The notes under the pieces: model-generated
Database searches by the model: none
Seen by the model: the letters and a program-made list of their open reading frames with translations, nothing else
What the model was told of the DNA's origin: nothing
Part shown: positions 33,138 through 41,258 of the stretch, in pieces
How the letters are laid out: every line of letters starts with the position of its first letter
Position numbering within the stretch: position 1 is the first letter of the stretch
Position numbers and translations under genes: made by a program
DNA from: Chloroflexota bacterium
GTDB taxonomy: Bacteria > Chloroflexota > Dehalococcoidia > Lucifugimonadales > UBA3495
NCBI GenBank assembly: GCA_028875655.1
Contig: JAPPCX010000112.1
Location: forward strand, 64,141 to 128,140
Direction of reading: 5' to 3'
DNA: 64,000 nt

Positions 33138-33905
33138 CTAGTGCGCCACGAAGCCGGGCAGGAAATACTCCCGCGTCGGGTCGGGGGGCATTCCCGGCAT
33201 GTCGGCGGAGACTACGCCGTCGCTTTCGATGGCGGAGCGGACGATGCCCTTGTTGAAGGGGCTGATGTCGTCGTCGGACATGAAATCGCGGACGGGCATC
33301 CAGAGGCATTCCTCGATTTCCTGCTCGCTCATCTTGATCTCGTGGGTGAGCGCGCGCAGGCGGCAGACGAAATAGATGTCGGACTTGCCGTAGCGGTAGC
33401 CGTGCCAGTGGCGGAAGCAGGCCAACGCCTCAAACTCTGCCTGGACTCCGGTTTCTTCAAGCACCTCTCTAACAATCGAGTCAACGATGTGCTCGCCGGG
33501 TTCCAAAGCGCCGCCGGGCAGCTTGTAGAAGGGCGGGCGGTTGTCGATGCGGTAGCGCTCGCAGACGACCAGCAGTTCCTCCTTGTCGTTGAGGACGACG
33601 CCGCCGGCTCCCACGTAATGAGTGGCGTAAGGCGGGATGAAGGAGTCTGGAATCAGCATCAGCGTGGCGGTGACGCCGTGTTCGTCGGCGTGGTGGTAGG
33701 TGAAGCCGCGCTGGGTGGCGACGGGTACGTGGGTCGCCAGCTCGATGGGAATGTCCACCCAGGCAACCTCGTAGCCGGCCTCGCGCCATTCGGCGATGGA
33801 GGCGTCGAGAGCAGCGGCGAAATCGTCGGGATCGGGAGGCAGACGGTCGGAATTGACCACGACGCCACGGAAGGGATTGGGCGTCGCAGCAAGGGGAGAG
33901 ACCAT
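33138..33905 (-). CDS. Nudix hydrolase with N-terminal extension
   Basis: The last 150 of 255 residues form a Nudix domain. GGALEPGEHIVDSIVREVLEETGV fits the Nudix box G-x5-E-x7-R-E-U-x-E-E-x-G-U in full, with all Glu ligands present. The first 100 residues (ALDASIAEWREAGYEVAWVDIP, then a short strand set) resemble the N-terminal part of a Nudix hydrolase family with an NUDT6-like N-domain. Such enzymes hydrolyse nucleoside diphosphate derivatives. The gene leads the minus-strand run before the zinc-ribbon genes. No close partner suggests a substrate. Confidence 0.85.
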   Translation of the reverse strand: MVSPLAATPNPFRGVVVNSDRLPPDPDDFAAALDASIAEWREAGYEVAWVDIPIELATHVPVATQRGFTYHHADEHGVTATLMLIPDSFIPPYATHYVGAGGVVLNDKEELLVVCERYRIDNRPPFYKLPGGALEPGEHIVDSIVREVLEETGVQAEFEALACFRHWHGYRYGKSDIYFVCRLRALTHEIKMSEQEIEECLWMPVRDFMSDDDISPFNKGIVRSAIESDGVVSADMPGMPPDPTREYFLPGFVAH

Positions 33906-34001
33906 GAGGCGGCTCCGTATCGGTTCAGTTGATTTGGGAGTCGGCGGCAGTATAGCACACTGGTATAATCAAGCCGGCGGCGGCCAAACGGGAGCAGGGT
34001 T

Positions 34002-34382
34002 ATGAACACTCCAGATACTGAAATGCACCCCTTGAAAGCTTTGGAAGTGGCCGAGCGCCAATACGCCGCCGGCAACTACGTGGAATCGTCGCGCATCCTG
34101 TGGAAGGCCACGGAAGCCACCTACGTGATGATGGCCAAGGCACATGGCCTGCACACCAGAGACCTGAATCAGATAGCGGCCGCCTTGGACAGGAAGTACG
34201 GCGGGAATGATCGCCGGAGCAAGCGTTATTACAGTGGCTACCTGACGACGTGCGGGCTTATGCAAGACCACGCCGAAATGGAGGCATTGGAAGGGTATGA
34301 ATTGGACTGGCCCAGTCGCCGGTTGATGAATTTCATCAAGGAAAGCTACCTGAAGTTCGGAAACGATGCCACCGGCCGATAG
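34002..34382 (+). CDS. PaREP1/HEPN-like small protein 1
   Basis: This 126-residue helical protein reads LKALEVAERQYAAGNYVESSRILWKATEATYVMMAKAHGL, then LNQIAAALDRKYG and a basic second half. The pattern A-x-x-Q/Y-x-x-G-x-Y-x-x-S-x-x-x-W-K-A resembles PaREP1/HEPN-fold proteins. No RX4-6H RNase motif is visible, so catalysis is doubtful. It overlaps the next gene by 17 nt, so the two are coupled. A TATAAT at 33964-33969 lies 33 nt before the ATG with no strong -35. Confidence 0.6.
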   Translation: MNTPDTEMHPLKALEVAERQYAAGNYVESSRILWKATEATYVMMAKAHGLHTRDLNQIAAALDRKYGGNDRRSKRYYSGYLTTCGLMQDHAEMEALEGYELDWPSRRLMNFIKESYLKFGNDATGR

Positions 34383-34764
34383 CCGATACCGTCAAAGAGC
34401 GGAACGGCATCGGGACAGAGCCATCAGCTACCGGGACGACGCCAATCTGCTGCTGACCCAATACAATAAGCCGGATTCCGCCGGGGCGCTGCTGTACGAA
34501 GCGGCCAAGCAGTGCATCAACGCTGTATCCAACAGGAACGGCCAAAATCCCGGTGCTACTGGGAGCAAAACGCGCTACTTGGAATCCATCGCCTCACAGC
34601 CTCCCGGCGATGGGTTCGACTTGGCCGTCGGCTGGGAAGCGGCCATGCGGCTGCACATCCACGCTGACCGAGAACACCTTTCGGATGCAGATTTTCAGAA
34701 AGCCCGGATGTTGGCCCAAAACTTCATTGACGATATGCTGGCAATCTACGCCAGCGGCGGGTGA
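34366..34764 (+). CDS. PaREP1/HEPN-like small protein 2
   Basis: This 132-residue protein repeats the PaREP1-like theme: RHRDRAISYRDDANLLLTQY, SAGALLYEAAKQCINAVSNR, and a C-terminal helix set DADFQKARMLAQNFIDDML preceded by MRLHIHADREHL. Its start overlaps the preceding PaREP1/HEPN-like gene by 17 nt. The two proteins look distantly related to each other. The pair recalls HEPN/partner modules, but neither carries a clear nuclease motif. No toxin or antitoxin role can be proved. Confidence 0.6.
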   Translation: MPPADSRYRQRAERHRDRAISYRDDANLLLTQYNKPDSAGALLYEAAKQCINAVSNRNGQNPGATGSKTRYLESIASQPPGDGFDLAVGWEAAMRLHIHADREHLSDADFQKARMLAQNFIDDMLAIYASGG

Positions 34765-34775
34765 GTTCGGCGCGG

Positions 34776-34805
34776 TTGACGCTCGTTTTCGGAGGCCCCT
34801 ATACT
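34776..34805 (+). promoter_or_regulatory. Sigma70-type promoter for the Tam-like gene
   Basis: TTGACG (34776-34781), an 18-nt spacer and TATACT (34800-34805) lie 50 nt before the methyltransferase ATG. The hexamers each differ by one base from consensus. Confidence 0.55.
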
Positions 34806-34854
34806 CGGTAGCGTTGCGATTGAGCAACAATTTGCTGAGCATAGGGGTTTTTGA

Positions 34855-35691
34855 ATGACGCAGGCATCGCCGCACCAGCGGGATCTGGCGGGAGAATCCT
34901 GGAACCCGGGTCAGTATCTGAAGTTTGCCGACCACCGGCTGCGGCCGGCCCTGGATCTCATGGGCCGGATACCGCTGGAGGATCCCCAGGTCATCTACGA
35001 CCTGGGATGCGGCAGCGGCAACGTCACGCGGCTGCTGGCTGACCGGTGGCGGGACGCGGAAGTGGTCGGCATGGACAACTCGCCGGAGATGCTGGCGCAA
35101 GCGGCAGCCGATTCGGATGGGACCGCCGGGCGAGTGCGCTGGCAGACCGGAGACCTGGCGAACTGGCAGCCGGACCGGGAACCGTCGGTGCTGTACTCCA
35201 ACGCGGTGATCCAGTGGGTGCCCGACCACGATGAACTGGTGCCCCGGCTATGGAACCTGCTGCCGCCGGGCGGCTGCCTGGCGGTGCAAGCGCCCCTGAG
35301 CTGGGACATGCGGTCACATCACCTGATGCGTGAAGCACTGGCGGACGGCGGGCCCGATGACAGCGCTCTCGGGTCGCCGGAACTGCGGACGGCGGTGGGC
35401 AACCGCTGGGTGCAGGATCCCGATTTCTACTACGATCTGCTGGCTCCGCAGTCGGCGCACCTGGACGTCTGGACGACGGAGTACCAGCACGTGCTGACCG
35501 GGGAGGACGCGGTGCTGGAGTGGGTTACGGGCACGGGCCTGCGTCCAATCCTGAACGGTCTGGACGACGGCGAGCGCGAGATTTACCTGGAGCAATACCG
35601 GCGTCGGCTCAACGCGGAGTATCCGCGGCGACCCGATGGCGTTACGCTCTATCCCTTCCGCCGGCTGTTCTTCGTAGCGGTGCGCAGGTAA
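34855..35691 (+). CDS. tam: Trans-aconitate 2-methyltransferase-like SAM methyltransferase
   Basis: This 278-residue class I methyltransferase has motif I VIYDLGCGSGNVTRLL (about 43-58) and the acidic residue of motif II in VVGMDNSPEM. The stretch IQWVPDHDELVPRLW, then LPPGGCLAVQAP and HHLMREAL, is typical of Tam, which methylates trans-aconitate to relieve aconitase inhibition. Length (about 250-280) agrees. It has its own promoter 50 nt upstream. The symbol is assigned from family features only. Confidence 0.8.
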   Translation: MTQASPHQRDLAGESWNPGQYLKFADHRLRPALDLMGRIPLEDPQVIYDLGCGSGNVTRLLADRWRDAEVVGMDNSPEMLAQAAADSDGTAGRVRWQTGDLANWQPDREPSVLYSNAVIQWVPDHDELVPRLWNLLPPGGCLAVQAPLSWDMRSHHLMREALADGGPDDSALGSPELRTAVGNRWVQDPDFYYDLLAPQSAHLDVWTTEYQHVLTGEDAVLEWVTGTGLRPILNGLDDGEREIYLEQYRRRLNAEYPRRPDGVTLYPFRRLFFVAVRR

Positions 35692-35700
35692 TTTAAACCG

Positions 35701-35764
35701 GCATGGATGTACAGGATATTCGGGATTATTTGAATCTCATCATGCTAATCCTGCACATCCATGC
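35701..35764. repeat. GCATGGATGTACAGGAT inverted repeat
   Basis: GCATGGATGTACAGGAT (35701-35717) mirrors ATCCTGCACATCCATGC (35748-35764) with one mismatch in 17 bp. It shares the AGGAT/ATCCT core of the repeats at 13034 and 23929, so is probably a relative of that class. It fills the gap between the methyltransferase and epimerase genes. Confidence 0.72.
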
Positions 35765-35791
35765 AAAAACTCATCTCTTGGAGGCATGATT

Positions 35792-36730
35792 ATGACGGTT
35801 CTGGTACTGGGCGGCGCGGGCTTCATTGGGCCGCGGGTGATTCGCAAGCTGGTGGAGCGCGGCGAGGACGTTTACGCGACGGACATCAATCCGCTGCCCG
35901 ACATTCCCGGCGTTGAGCCGGACGGCATCCGCAGCGCGCGGGTGGACATCACGGACTTTGAGCAGGTGACGCGGGCCATCGTGGACTCGCAGCCCGACCG
36001 CATTATCAACCTGGCCTACCTGCTGGGCGGCGGCGAGGGCAACCCGCACCACCAGATGCGACTGAACATCCTGGGCATGGACAACTGCTTCGAGGCGGGG
36101 CGACTGCTGGGTGTGGACCGTATCGTGTACGCCAGTTCGGTGGCGGTGAGCGGGCAGCAGTCGAACTTCGGCGATCGCGAGATCAACGAGGACGAGGCGA
36201 CTTACGGCGACAGCCAGTACGCCACGCACAAGATTTTCAACGAGTTCCAGGCCAAGATGTTCAACGAGAACTACGACATGCGCATCACGGGCATCCGGCC
36301 GGCCAACGTGACCGGCCCGGACAAGGTGCGCGGCTCCACGGACCACGTGCGCTGCGTCACCCTGCCGTCCCGCGGCGAGCCGGTGAGCTTCCCCTACCAG
36401 GACATGATGCGCCTGCCCATCCACGTGGAGGACATCGCCGAGGCGTTCGTGCGGGTTACGCTGGTGGACCGCAGCGAGTACCCGGTGTACAACTCGGGCG
36501 GCACGCCGATCAGCCTGGGCGACCTGGCGGAGATGGTGCGCGGCTACCTGCCGGACGCGCAGATCAACTTCGACAACCCCGGCGGACGTGAGCACTCCGG
36601 CAACTACCTGGTGGACAACAGCCGGCTGCTGTCCGAGTTCGAGCTGACCTACGCGCCGCTATCCCAGCGGGTGCTGGAAATCATCAACGAGGTGCGCGCC
36701 GACGAGGGGTTGCCGCTGGCTTCGGGCTGA
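35792..36730 (+). CDS. NAD-dependent epimerase/dehydratase (extended SDR)
   Basis: This 312-residue extended SDR starts with the Rossmann motif GGAGFIG (about 6-12) and DINPLP for NAD ribose binding. The catalytic Ser lies in IVYASSVAVSG and the YxxxK in SQYATHKIFNE, as in UDP-glucose epimerase-like enzymes. ITGIRPANVTGP and the VEDIAEAFVRV segment fit the sugar-nucleotide family. I start at 35792, 7 nt after GGAGG, rather than at 35786, where the spacing would be one base. No other sugar gene is nearby, so the substrate may be different. Confidence 0.86.
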   Translation: MTVLVLGGAGFIGPRVIRKLVERGEDVYATDINPLPDIPGVEPDGIRSARVDITDFEQVTRAIVDSQPDRIINLAYLLGGGEGNPHHQMRLNILGMDNCFEAGRLLGVDRIVYASSVAVSGQQSNFGDREINEDEATYGDSQYATHKIFNEFQAKMFNENYDMRITGIRPANVTGPDKVRGSTDHVRCVTLPSRGEPVSFPYQDMMRLPIHVEDIAEAFVRVTLVDRSEYPVYNSGGTPISLGDLAEMVRGYLPDAQINFDNPGGREHSGNYLVDNSRLLSEFELTYAPLSQRVLEIINEVRADEGLPLASG

Positions 36731-36760
36731 CTGATGTTGAAGTAGCGGCGACATTCCGTC

Positions 36761-37234
36761 ATGTGGCAGAATATAAAACTGTACGTTCTGGCGTACTCCA
36801 TCATGGTGGTGGGCGCAGTGGTATCGACGGCGTTTCAATTGCTGGGGGACCAGTTCCCCGTCGGCCACCCGGTCAGCGCGATGGCCGCCAACTTGTCCGG
36901 AATGTCAATCGGAGGTCTGATCATGGTACTGGGATTCATTCGGGATGGCCGGGTCAAGGAGGAACGGCAACGCACGGCGGACGCTGAAGCCAGGGCCCAA
37001 GAGGCGACCATCAAGGCCGCCACGGCAACAGCCCAGTTGGAACGGGAGCGGGAACAGGCACACGCCCAGTTGCAGTTGGAACGGGAATGGTCAAACGCCC
37101 AGTTGCAGTTGGAACGGGAACGGGCCGCCGCTGCGGAGGCCAGAGCGGAGCGGTTGATGGACCGCTATGAAGCCGTTACCGAAGCGCTGATACGGCGTTT
37201 GGAAGAGCGGAACGGAGACGGCGCGAAGGAGTGA
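36761..37234 (+). CDS. Two-TM protein with long coiled coil
   Basis: This 157-residue protein has two membrane helices (LYVLAYSIMVVGAVVSTAFQ and SGMSIGGLIMVLGFI) in the first 65 residues, followed by a charged alpha-helix of about 90 residues. The helix carries a near-repeat of AQLQLERE at about 106-125, so part arose by small duplication. The tail probably forms a cytoplasmic coiled coil. I do not recognise the family. It lies 30 nt after the epimerase in the same direction, with no strong ribosome site, so it may be cotranscribed. Confidence 0.66.
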   Translation: MWQNIKLYVLAYSIMVVGAVVSTAFQLLGDQFPVGHPVSAMAANLSGMSIGGLIMVLGFIRDGRVKEERQRTADAEARAQEATIKAATATAQLEREREQAHAQLQLEREWSNAQLQLERERAAAAEARAERLMDRYEAVTEALIRRLEERNGDGAKE

Positions 37235-37705
37235 CTGGTTCGCTTCTGATTGTTGGTGCTGGCGCTGATCAGTACGAACGCCAGCGCCGCTGTTGTTTCC
37301 GGTCAGGAGCGAGCAGTTGCGTAGGGCAGGTGCTCGCCGATGTAGCCGGCATTTCCCGCTTGACAACGGACAGAACAACAGTTCATAATAACCCTGTGCA
37401 CACCGGATTATCCAACCATCCCAGCCTGCCAACGAGGTCACATCACTACGGTCGTCAACGGCCGCCAACCAGTCAGCAAATCCAATTCGCAAGACCACGC
37501 CCTGACCGACCGGGCAACCTTTGCGCGCTACCCACTGCGACGTGTACGGCTAACTACATGACCCGTGCGAACTCAACGGTGGCTAATCGTTCCTTGCGTG
37601 ACAACCCCCGGCCGTGGGGCTGGCAACGACCACAGTGAATCCGGAAACCGACCTCGGCAGGCAACCCAACCAACACCAACTCTCCGACTCCCGCTCAACG
37701 AACCA

Positions 37706-37750
37706 GCTCATGGTGAGCCTGTCGAACCATCATCCTGAGCCTGTCGAAGG
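37706..37750 (-). repeat. Two adjacent copies of the TTCGACAGGCTCA repeat
   Basis: GCTCATGGTGAGCCTGTCG (37706) and CATCCTGAGCCTGTCGAAGG (37731-37750) are two copies in the same direction, reading inverted relative to the copies at 8549 and 9973. One is the ACC-ATG variant of 9973 and the other the AGG-ATG variant of 8549. Confidence 0.7.
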
Positions 37751-37806
37751 AAGGAGGCCAACCCAAAATCCTGTTGCTGACCCAAAGCTTGCGCCCGCCA
37801 GCCGGG

Positions 37807-37835
37807 TTGCCGCCGTATCGCACCGCCCATATAAT
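37807..37835 (+). promoter_or_regulatory. Sigma70-type promoter for the LLM oxidoreductase gene
   Basis: TTGCCG (37807-37812), a 17-nt spacer and TATAAT (37830-37835) lie about 90 nt before the start codon. The -10 is a perfect match. Confidence 0.6.
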
Positions 37836-37927
37836 GCGGTCATATTCGCTCGCCTGAACGACCTGAACGCGCATCGCTCCGCGCTGCCGGTCGGCGCGTC
37901 TCACGGCCCCAGCAGGAGGATTTCCCG

Positions 37928-39100
37928 ATGGCATTACCCGACCGTATGAAGTTTGGCATCTTTATGGGGCCGTTCCACCGCGCCGGCGAGAACCCCACGC
38001 TGGCCCTGGAGCGGGACCTGGAGCTGGTGCAGTGGCTTGACTACCTGGGCTTTGACGAAGCCTGGATCGGCGAGCACCACAGCGCGGGCTGGGAAATCAT
38101 CTCGTCGCCGGAGATTTTCATCGGCGTGGCCGCCGACCGCACCAAGCACATCAAGCTGGGCACCGGCGTGGTCAGCCTGCCGTACCACCATCCCTTCATG
38201 GTCGCCAACTGGATGACGCAGCTGGACCACATGACCCGCGGCCGGGTGATGCTGGGCGTCGGGCCGGGCGCGCTGCCCGGCGACGCCTACATGATGGGCA
38301 TCGACCCCACCAAGCAGCGCCTGCGCATGGACGAGTCGCTGGGCGTAATCATGCGGCTGTTCAAGGAAAAGGAACCCATCACGCACAAGAGCGACTGGTT
38401 CGAGCTCAACGAGGCGATGCTGCAGCTGCGGCCCTACCAGACGCCGCACATGCCCATCTCGGTGGCGTCGGTGCAGACGCCGTCGGGCGTCGCGCTGGCC
38501 GGCAAGCACGGCGCGTCGGTGCTGACCATCACCACGCCGCGCGACCCCAAGGTGCCCCAGGGCGCAGCCCTGCACGAGCTTTGGGACATCTGCGAGGAGT
38601 CGGCGGCGGAGCACAACCAGGTGGTTGACCGCTTCGAGTGGCGCTTGGTGCTGCCGGTACACCTGGCCGACACCCGCAAGGAGGCCTTCGAGCAGGCCCG
38701 CATCGGCGCGGGACGCTACCAGCGCGAGTACTTCGAGCACACCATGGGTCGCCCCCAGGTGGTAGATGGTCCGCCGGACAAGATCATCGACGTGATGGCC
38801 GAGCGGGGCGCGTGGATCATCGGCACGCCCGACGACTGCATTGAGGGCATCAAGCGGCTGGAGGAGATGAGCGGCGGATTCGGCGCGTTCATGGTGCAGA
38901 CGGTGGACTGGGCGGCGCGGGAGCACATGTTGCACAGCTACGAGCTGATGGCCCGCCACGTGATGCCGCATTTCCAGGGCTCGGCGGACGCGATGATCGC
39001 CTCCAACCAGTGGGCCTACGAGCGCCACGAAACGCTGCAAGCCGGCCGTACGCGCGCGCTGGATCGGGCGCGGGAGGACTACGCCGGCCGGAACGCCTGA
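37928..39100 (+). CDS. LLM-class flavin/F420-dependent oxidoreductase
   Basis: This 390-residue TIM-barrel protein belongs to the bacterial luciferase-like family. It starts MKFGIFMGPFHRAGENPT, then EAWIGEHHSAGWE (a typical x-GEHH motif near residues 44-50), then KLGTGVVSLPYHHPFMVAN and GRVMLGVGPGALPGDAYM. The GEHH pattern and the length are common in LLM monooxygenases acting with FMN or F420. AGGAGG precedes the ATG, a promoter lies 90 nt upstream, and a terminator lies just after the stop, so it is a one-gene transcript. Substrate unknown. Confidence 0.86.
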   Translation: MALPDRMKFGIFMGPFHRAGENPTLALERDLELVQWLDYLGFDEAWIGEHHSAGWEIISSPEIFIGVAADRTKHIKLGTGVVSLPYHHPFMVANWMTQLDHMTRGRVMLGVGPGALPGDAYMMGIDPTKQRLRMDESLGVIMRLFKEKEPITHKSDWFELNEAMLQLRPYQTPHMPISVASVQTPSGVALAGKHGASVLTITTPRDPKVPQGAALHELWDICEESAAEHNQVVDRFEWRLVLPVHLADTRKEAFEQARIGAGRYQREYFEHTMGRPQVVDGPPDKIIDVMAERGAWIIGTPDDCIEGIKRLEEMSGGFGAFMVQTVDWAAREHMLHSYELMARHVMPHFQGSADAMIASNQWAYERHETLQAGRTRALDRAREDYAGRNA

Positions 39101-39121
39101 TCGGAAACCATAGACGACAGC

Positions 39122-39164
39122 GGCCGCCGGAAAGCCTTAAGAGGGAACTCCGGCGGCCAATTTT
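39122..39164 (+). terminator. Intrinsic terminator after the LLM gene
   Basis: GGCCGCCGGA (39122-39131) pairs perfectly with TCCGGCGGCC (39149-39158), a 10-bp stem with a 17-nt loop, followed by AATTTTC. It ends the single-gene LLM transcript, 22 nt after the stop codon. Confidence 0.8.
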
Positions 39165-39196
39165 CATCACGACGCACGAAATAGTGGAGGCCCCAA

Positions 39197-41161
39197 ATGC
39201 CACTGCACCCACAAGCGCAAGAAGTTATTGAGGCGACCCGCGCGCTGGGTCTGCCGCCCAACCACACGGTTTCGCCGGCCGAGGCGCGGGCCAACGCCGC
39301 CAAGCGCCCCCGAGGCCCCGGCCCGGATGTAGGCAAGGTTGAGAACCGCAGCGTCCCCGGACCGGACGGCGACGTTCCGGTTCGCATCTACACGCCGGAA
39401 GGCGACGGCCCCTTTCCGATACTAGTCTGGTATCACGGCGGCGGCTGGGTCGTTGGCAACCTGGAATCGGCGGACGGCACGGCGCGCCACCTGTGCGTCG
39501 GCTCGCGCAACGTCGTGGTGTCGGTGGACTACCGGCTGTCGCCGGAGGCCAAGTTTCCCGAGCCCTTTGACGATTGCTATTACGCCACCATCTGGGCCAG
39601 TGACCATGCCGAGGAACTGGGAGGAGTCAGTGGCGTCGTGTCCGTGGGCGGCGACAGCGCCGGCGGCAACCTGGCCGCAGCGGTCAGCATCAAGGCCGCC
39701 GAAACCGGCGATTTCCACGTCAGCCACCAGTTGCTGGTCTATCCCGTTACCGACGTCGACTTTGACACCGGCTCCTACCTGGACAATGGCGCGGGCTACA
39801 ACCTGGATCGCGACCTCATGATTTGGTACTGGGAGCAGTACCTGGCCGACCCGTCGCAGGCCAACGACCCGCAGTGCGCGCCGATGCGGCTTGCCGCCGA
39901 CTTCGAGGCGATAGAAAGCCTGGCGCAGGCCCTGGTCATCACCGCCGAGTACGACCCGCTGCGGGATGAGGGCGAGGCGTACGGGCGGCTGCTGGCCGAA
40001 TACGGCGTGCCGGCGACCACCAACCGCTACGACGGCATGATCCACGGCTTTTTCAGCATGGCCGGCGTGATGGACACGGCCCGCGATGCCATGGACGACG
40101 CCTGCCGGTTCCTGCGGGGCGCGGTTGACGACATGATGGAGGAGTATTTCAACCAGCACGAGGGCGACCCGGCCGCGATGCGCAAGATGCTGGACCCGCA
40201 GGCGGCCCACGTGCTGGAGGTGTTTGCAGAACTGGGCATCAAGGCGTTCCAGGACATGGAAGTGGACGAGTGCCGGGAGATCATGAACAACCGGCCGCGT
40301 CCCGACGGCCCGGCGGTGGGCAACGTGGAGGACCGCATCCTGCAGAACGTCCACGGCAAGGAGCCTGGCGATGTGCCGATCCGGATCTACACGCCGGCAA
40401 CGCCCGGCCCATGGGGCATCCTGGTGTGGTATCACGGCGGAGGCTGGGTGATCGGCAACGTGGAAACCGCCGACGCTACGGCCCGGGAGCTGTGTGTGGG
40501 CGCCAACTGCGTGGTGGTGTCCGTGGATTACCGGCTGGCGCCGGAGTACAAGTTCCCCACGCCGTTTGAGGACTGTCTGACCGCGACGCTGTGGGCGATG
40601 GCCAACGCGGAATCGCTGGGCGGCCGGCCCGACGCCATCGCAGTGGGCGGGGACAGCGCCGGCGGGAACCTGGCCGCCGCCGTATCGCTGGCCCAGGATG
40701 ATTTCCCCAACCCGCTGGCGTTCCAGCTGCTGGTGTATCCGGTCACCGATTACGCCTATGAGACGCGCTCCTACCAGGTCAACGGGCAAGGGATGTTCCT
40801 GGAAACGGCCAGCATGCGCTGGTTCTGGGACCATTACGTGGACACCACTGACCTGTCGGGCTACAACATCTTCGCGTCGCCGTTGCGCGCGCGGCTGTCC
40901 AACGACCTGCCGCCGGCCCTGGTGATAACGGCAGAGTTCGACCCGTTGCGGGACGAAGGCGAAGCCTACCACGCGGCGCTGGAAGAGGCCGGCGTATCCA
41001 CCAGCCTGATCCGCTACGACGGCGTGATCCACGGCTTCTTCGGATTGCCCCACGTGATCGACAAGGGGCGGCAGGCCATCGACGCCGCCTGCGCCAGCCT
41101 GCGCGATGGCTTCGGCGCAGCGCTGGAGCAGCCGGAGGCCGTTGAGGCGGCGGATAACTGA
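39197..41161 (+). CDS. Fused double esterase: two alpha/beta-hydrolase (HSL-type) domains
   Basis: This 654-residue protein consists of two hormone-sensitive-lipase-like esterases joined end to end; single enzymes are about 310 residues. Each half has the oxyanion YHGGGW motif, a GGDSAGGN nucleophile (Ser154 and Ser487, 333 residues apart), an Asp in EYDPLRDEGEAY or EFDPLRDEGEAY, and the catalytic His in IHGFF. Both triads are intact, so both halves should be active. The linker (about 310-345) begins DDMMEEYFNQHEGDPAAMRK. No signal peptide is seen, so it acts in the cytoplasm. It follows the LLM gene after the terminator. I find this fusion unusual. Confidence 0.85.
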   Translation: MPLHPQAQEVIEATRALGLPPNHTVSPAEARANAAKRPRGPGPDVGKVENRSVPGPDGDVPVRIYTPEGDGPFPILVWYHGGGWVVGNLESADGTARHLCVGSRNVVVSVDYRLSPEAKFPEPFDDCYYATIWASDHAEELGGVSGVVSVGGDSAGGNLAAAVSIKAAETGDFHVSHQLLVYPVTDVDFDTGSYLDNGAGYNLDRDLMIWYWEQYLADPSQANDPQCAPMRLAADFEAIESLAQALVITAEYDPLRDEGEAYGRLLAEYGVPATTNRYDGMIHGFFSMAGVMDTARDAMDDACRFLRGAVDDMMEEYFNQHEGDPAAMRKMLDPQAAHVLEVFAELGIKAFQDMEVDECREIMNNRPRPDGPAVGNVEDRILQNVHGKEPGDVPIRIYTPATPGPWGILVWYHGGGWVIGNVETADATARELCVGANCVVVSVDYRLAPEYKFPTPFEDCLTATLWAMANAESLGGRPDAIAVGGDSAGGNLAAAVSLAQDDFPNPLAFQLLVYPVTDYAYETRSYQVNGQGMFLETASMRWFWDHYVDTTDLSGYNIFASPLRARLSNDLPPALVITAEFDPLRDEGEAYHAALEEAGVSTSLIRYDGVIHGFFGLPHVIDKGRQAIDAACASLRDGFGAALEQPEAVEAADN

Positions 41162-41258
41162 AGATACTAACCTAACGTCTATGGCAAGTGGTATCATGGC
41201 GGCGTAGGGGTAACCCAGTCCCTTCGCCGCCAACGCTTTGTACAAAGGAGCGACCAAC

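Larger units (their letters stand above)
37235..37927. other. 693-bp intergenic region
   Basis: I see no convincing gene here: open frames on + (37231-37638 and 37614-37949) have no ribosome site and no protein-like pattern. The region holds two direct copies of the inverted CCTGTCGAA repeat (37706-37750) and a promoter (37807-37835) for the LLM oxidoreductase. The rest is without features I can support. Confidence 0.6.

Noticed and set aside
37231-37638. 135-aa frame on the plus strand
   Set aside because: The composition (Arg, Thr, Pro, Ser-rich with no pattern) and lack of a ribosome site argue against a gene.
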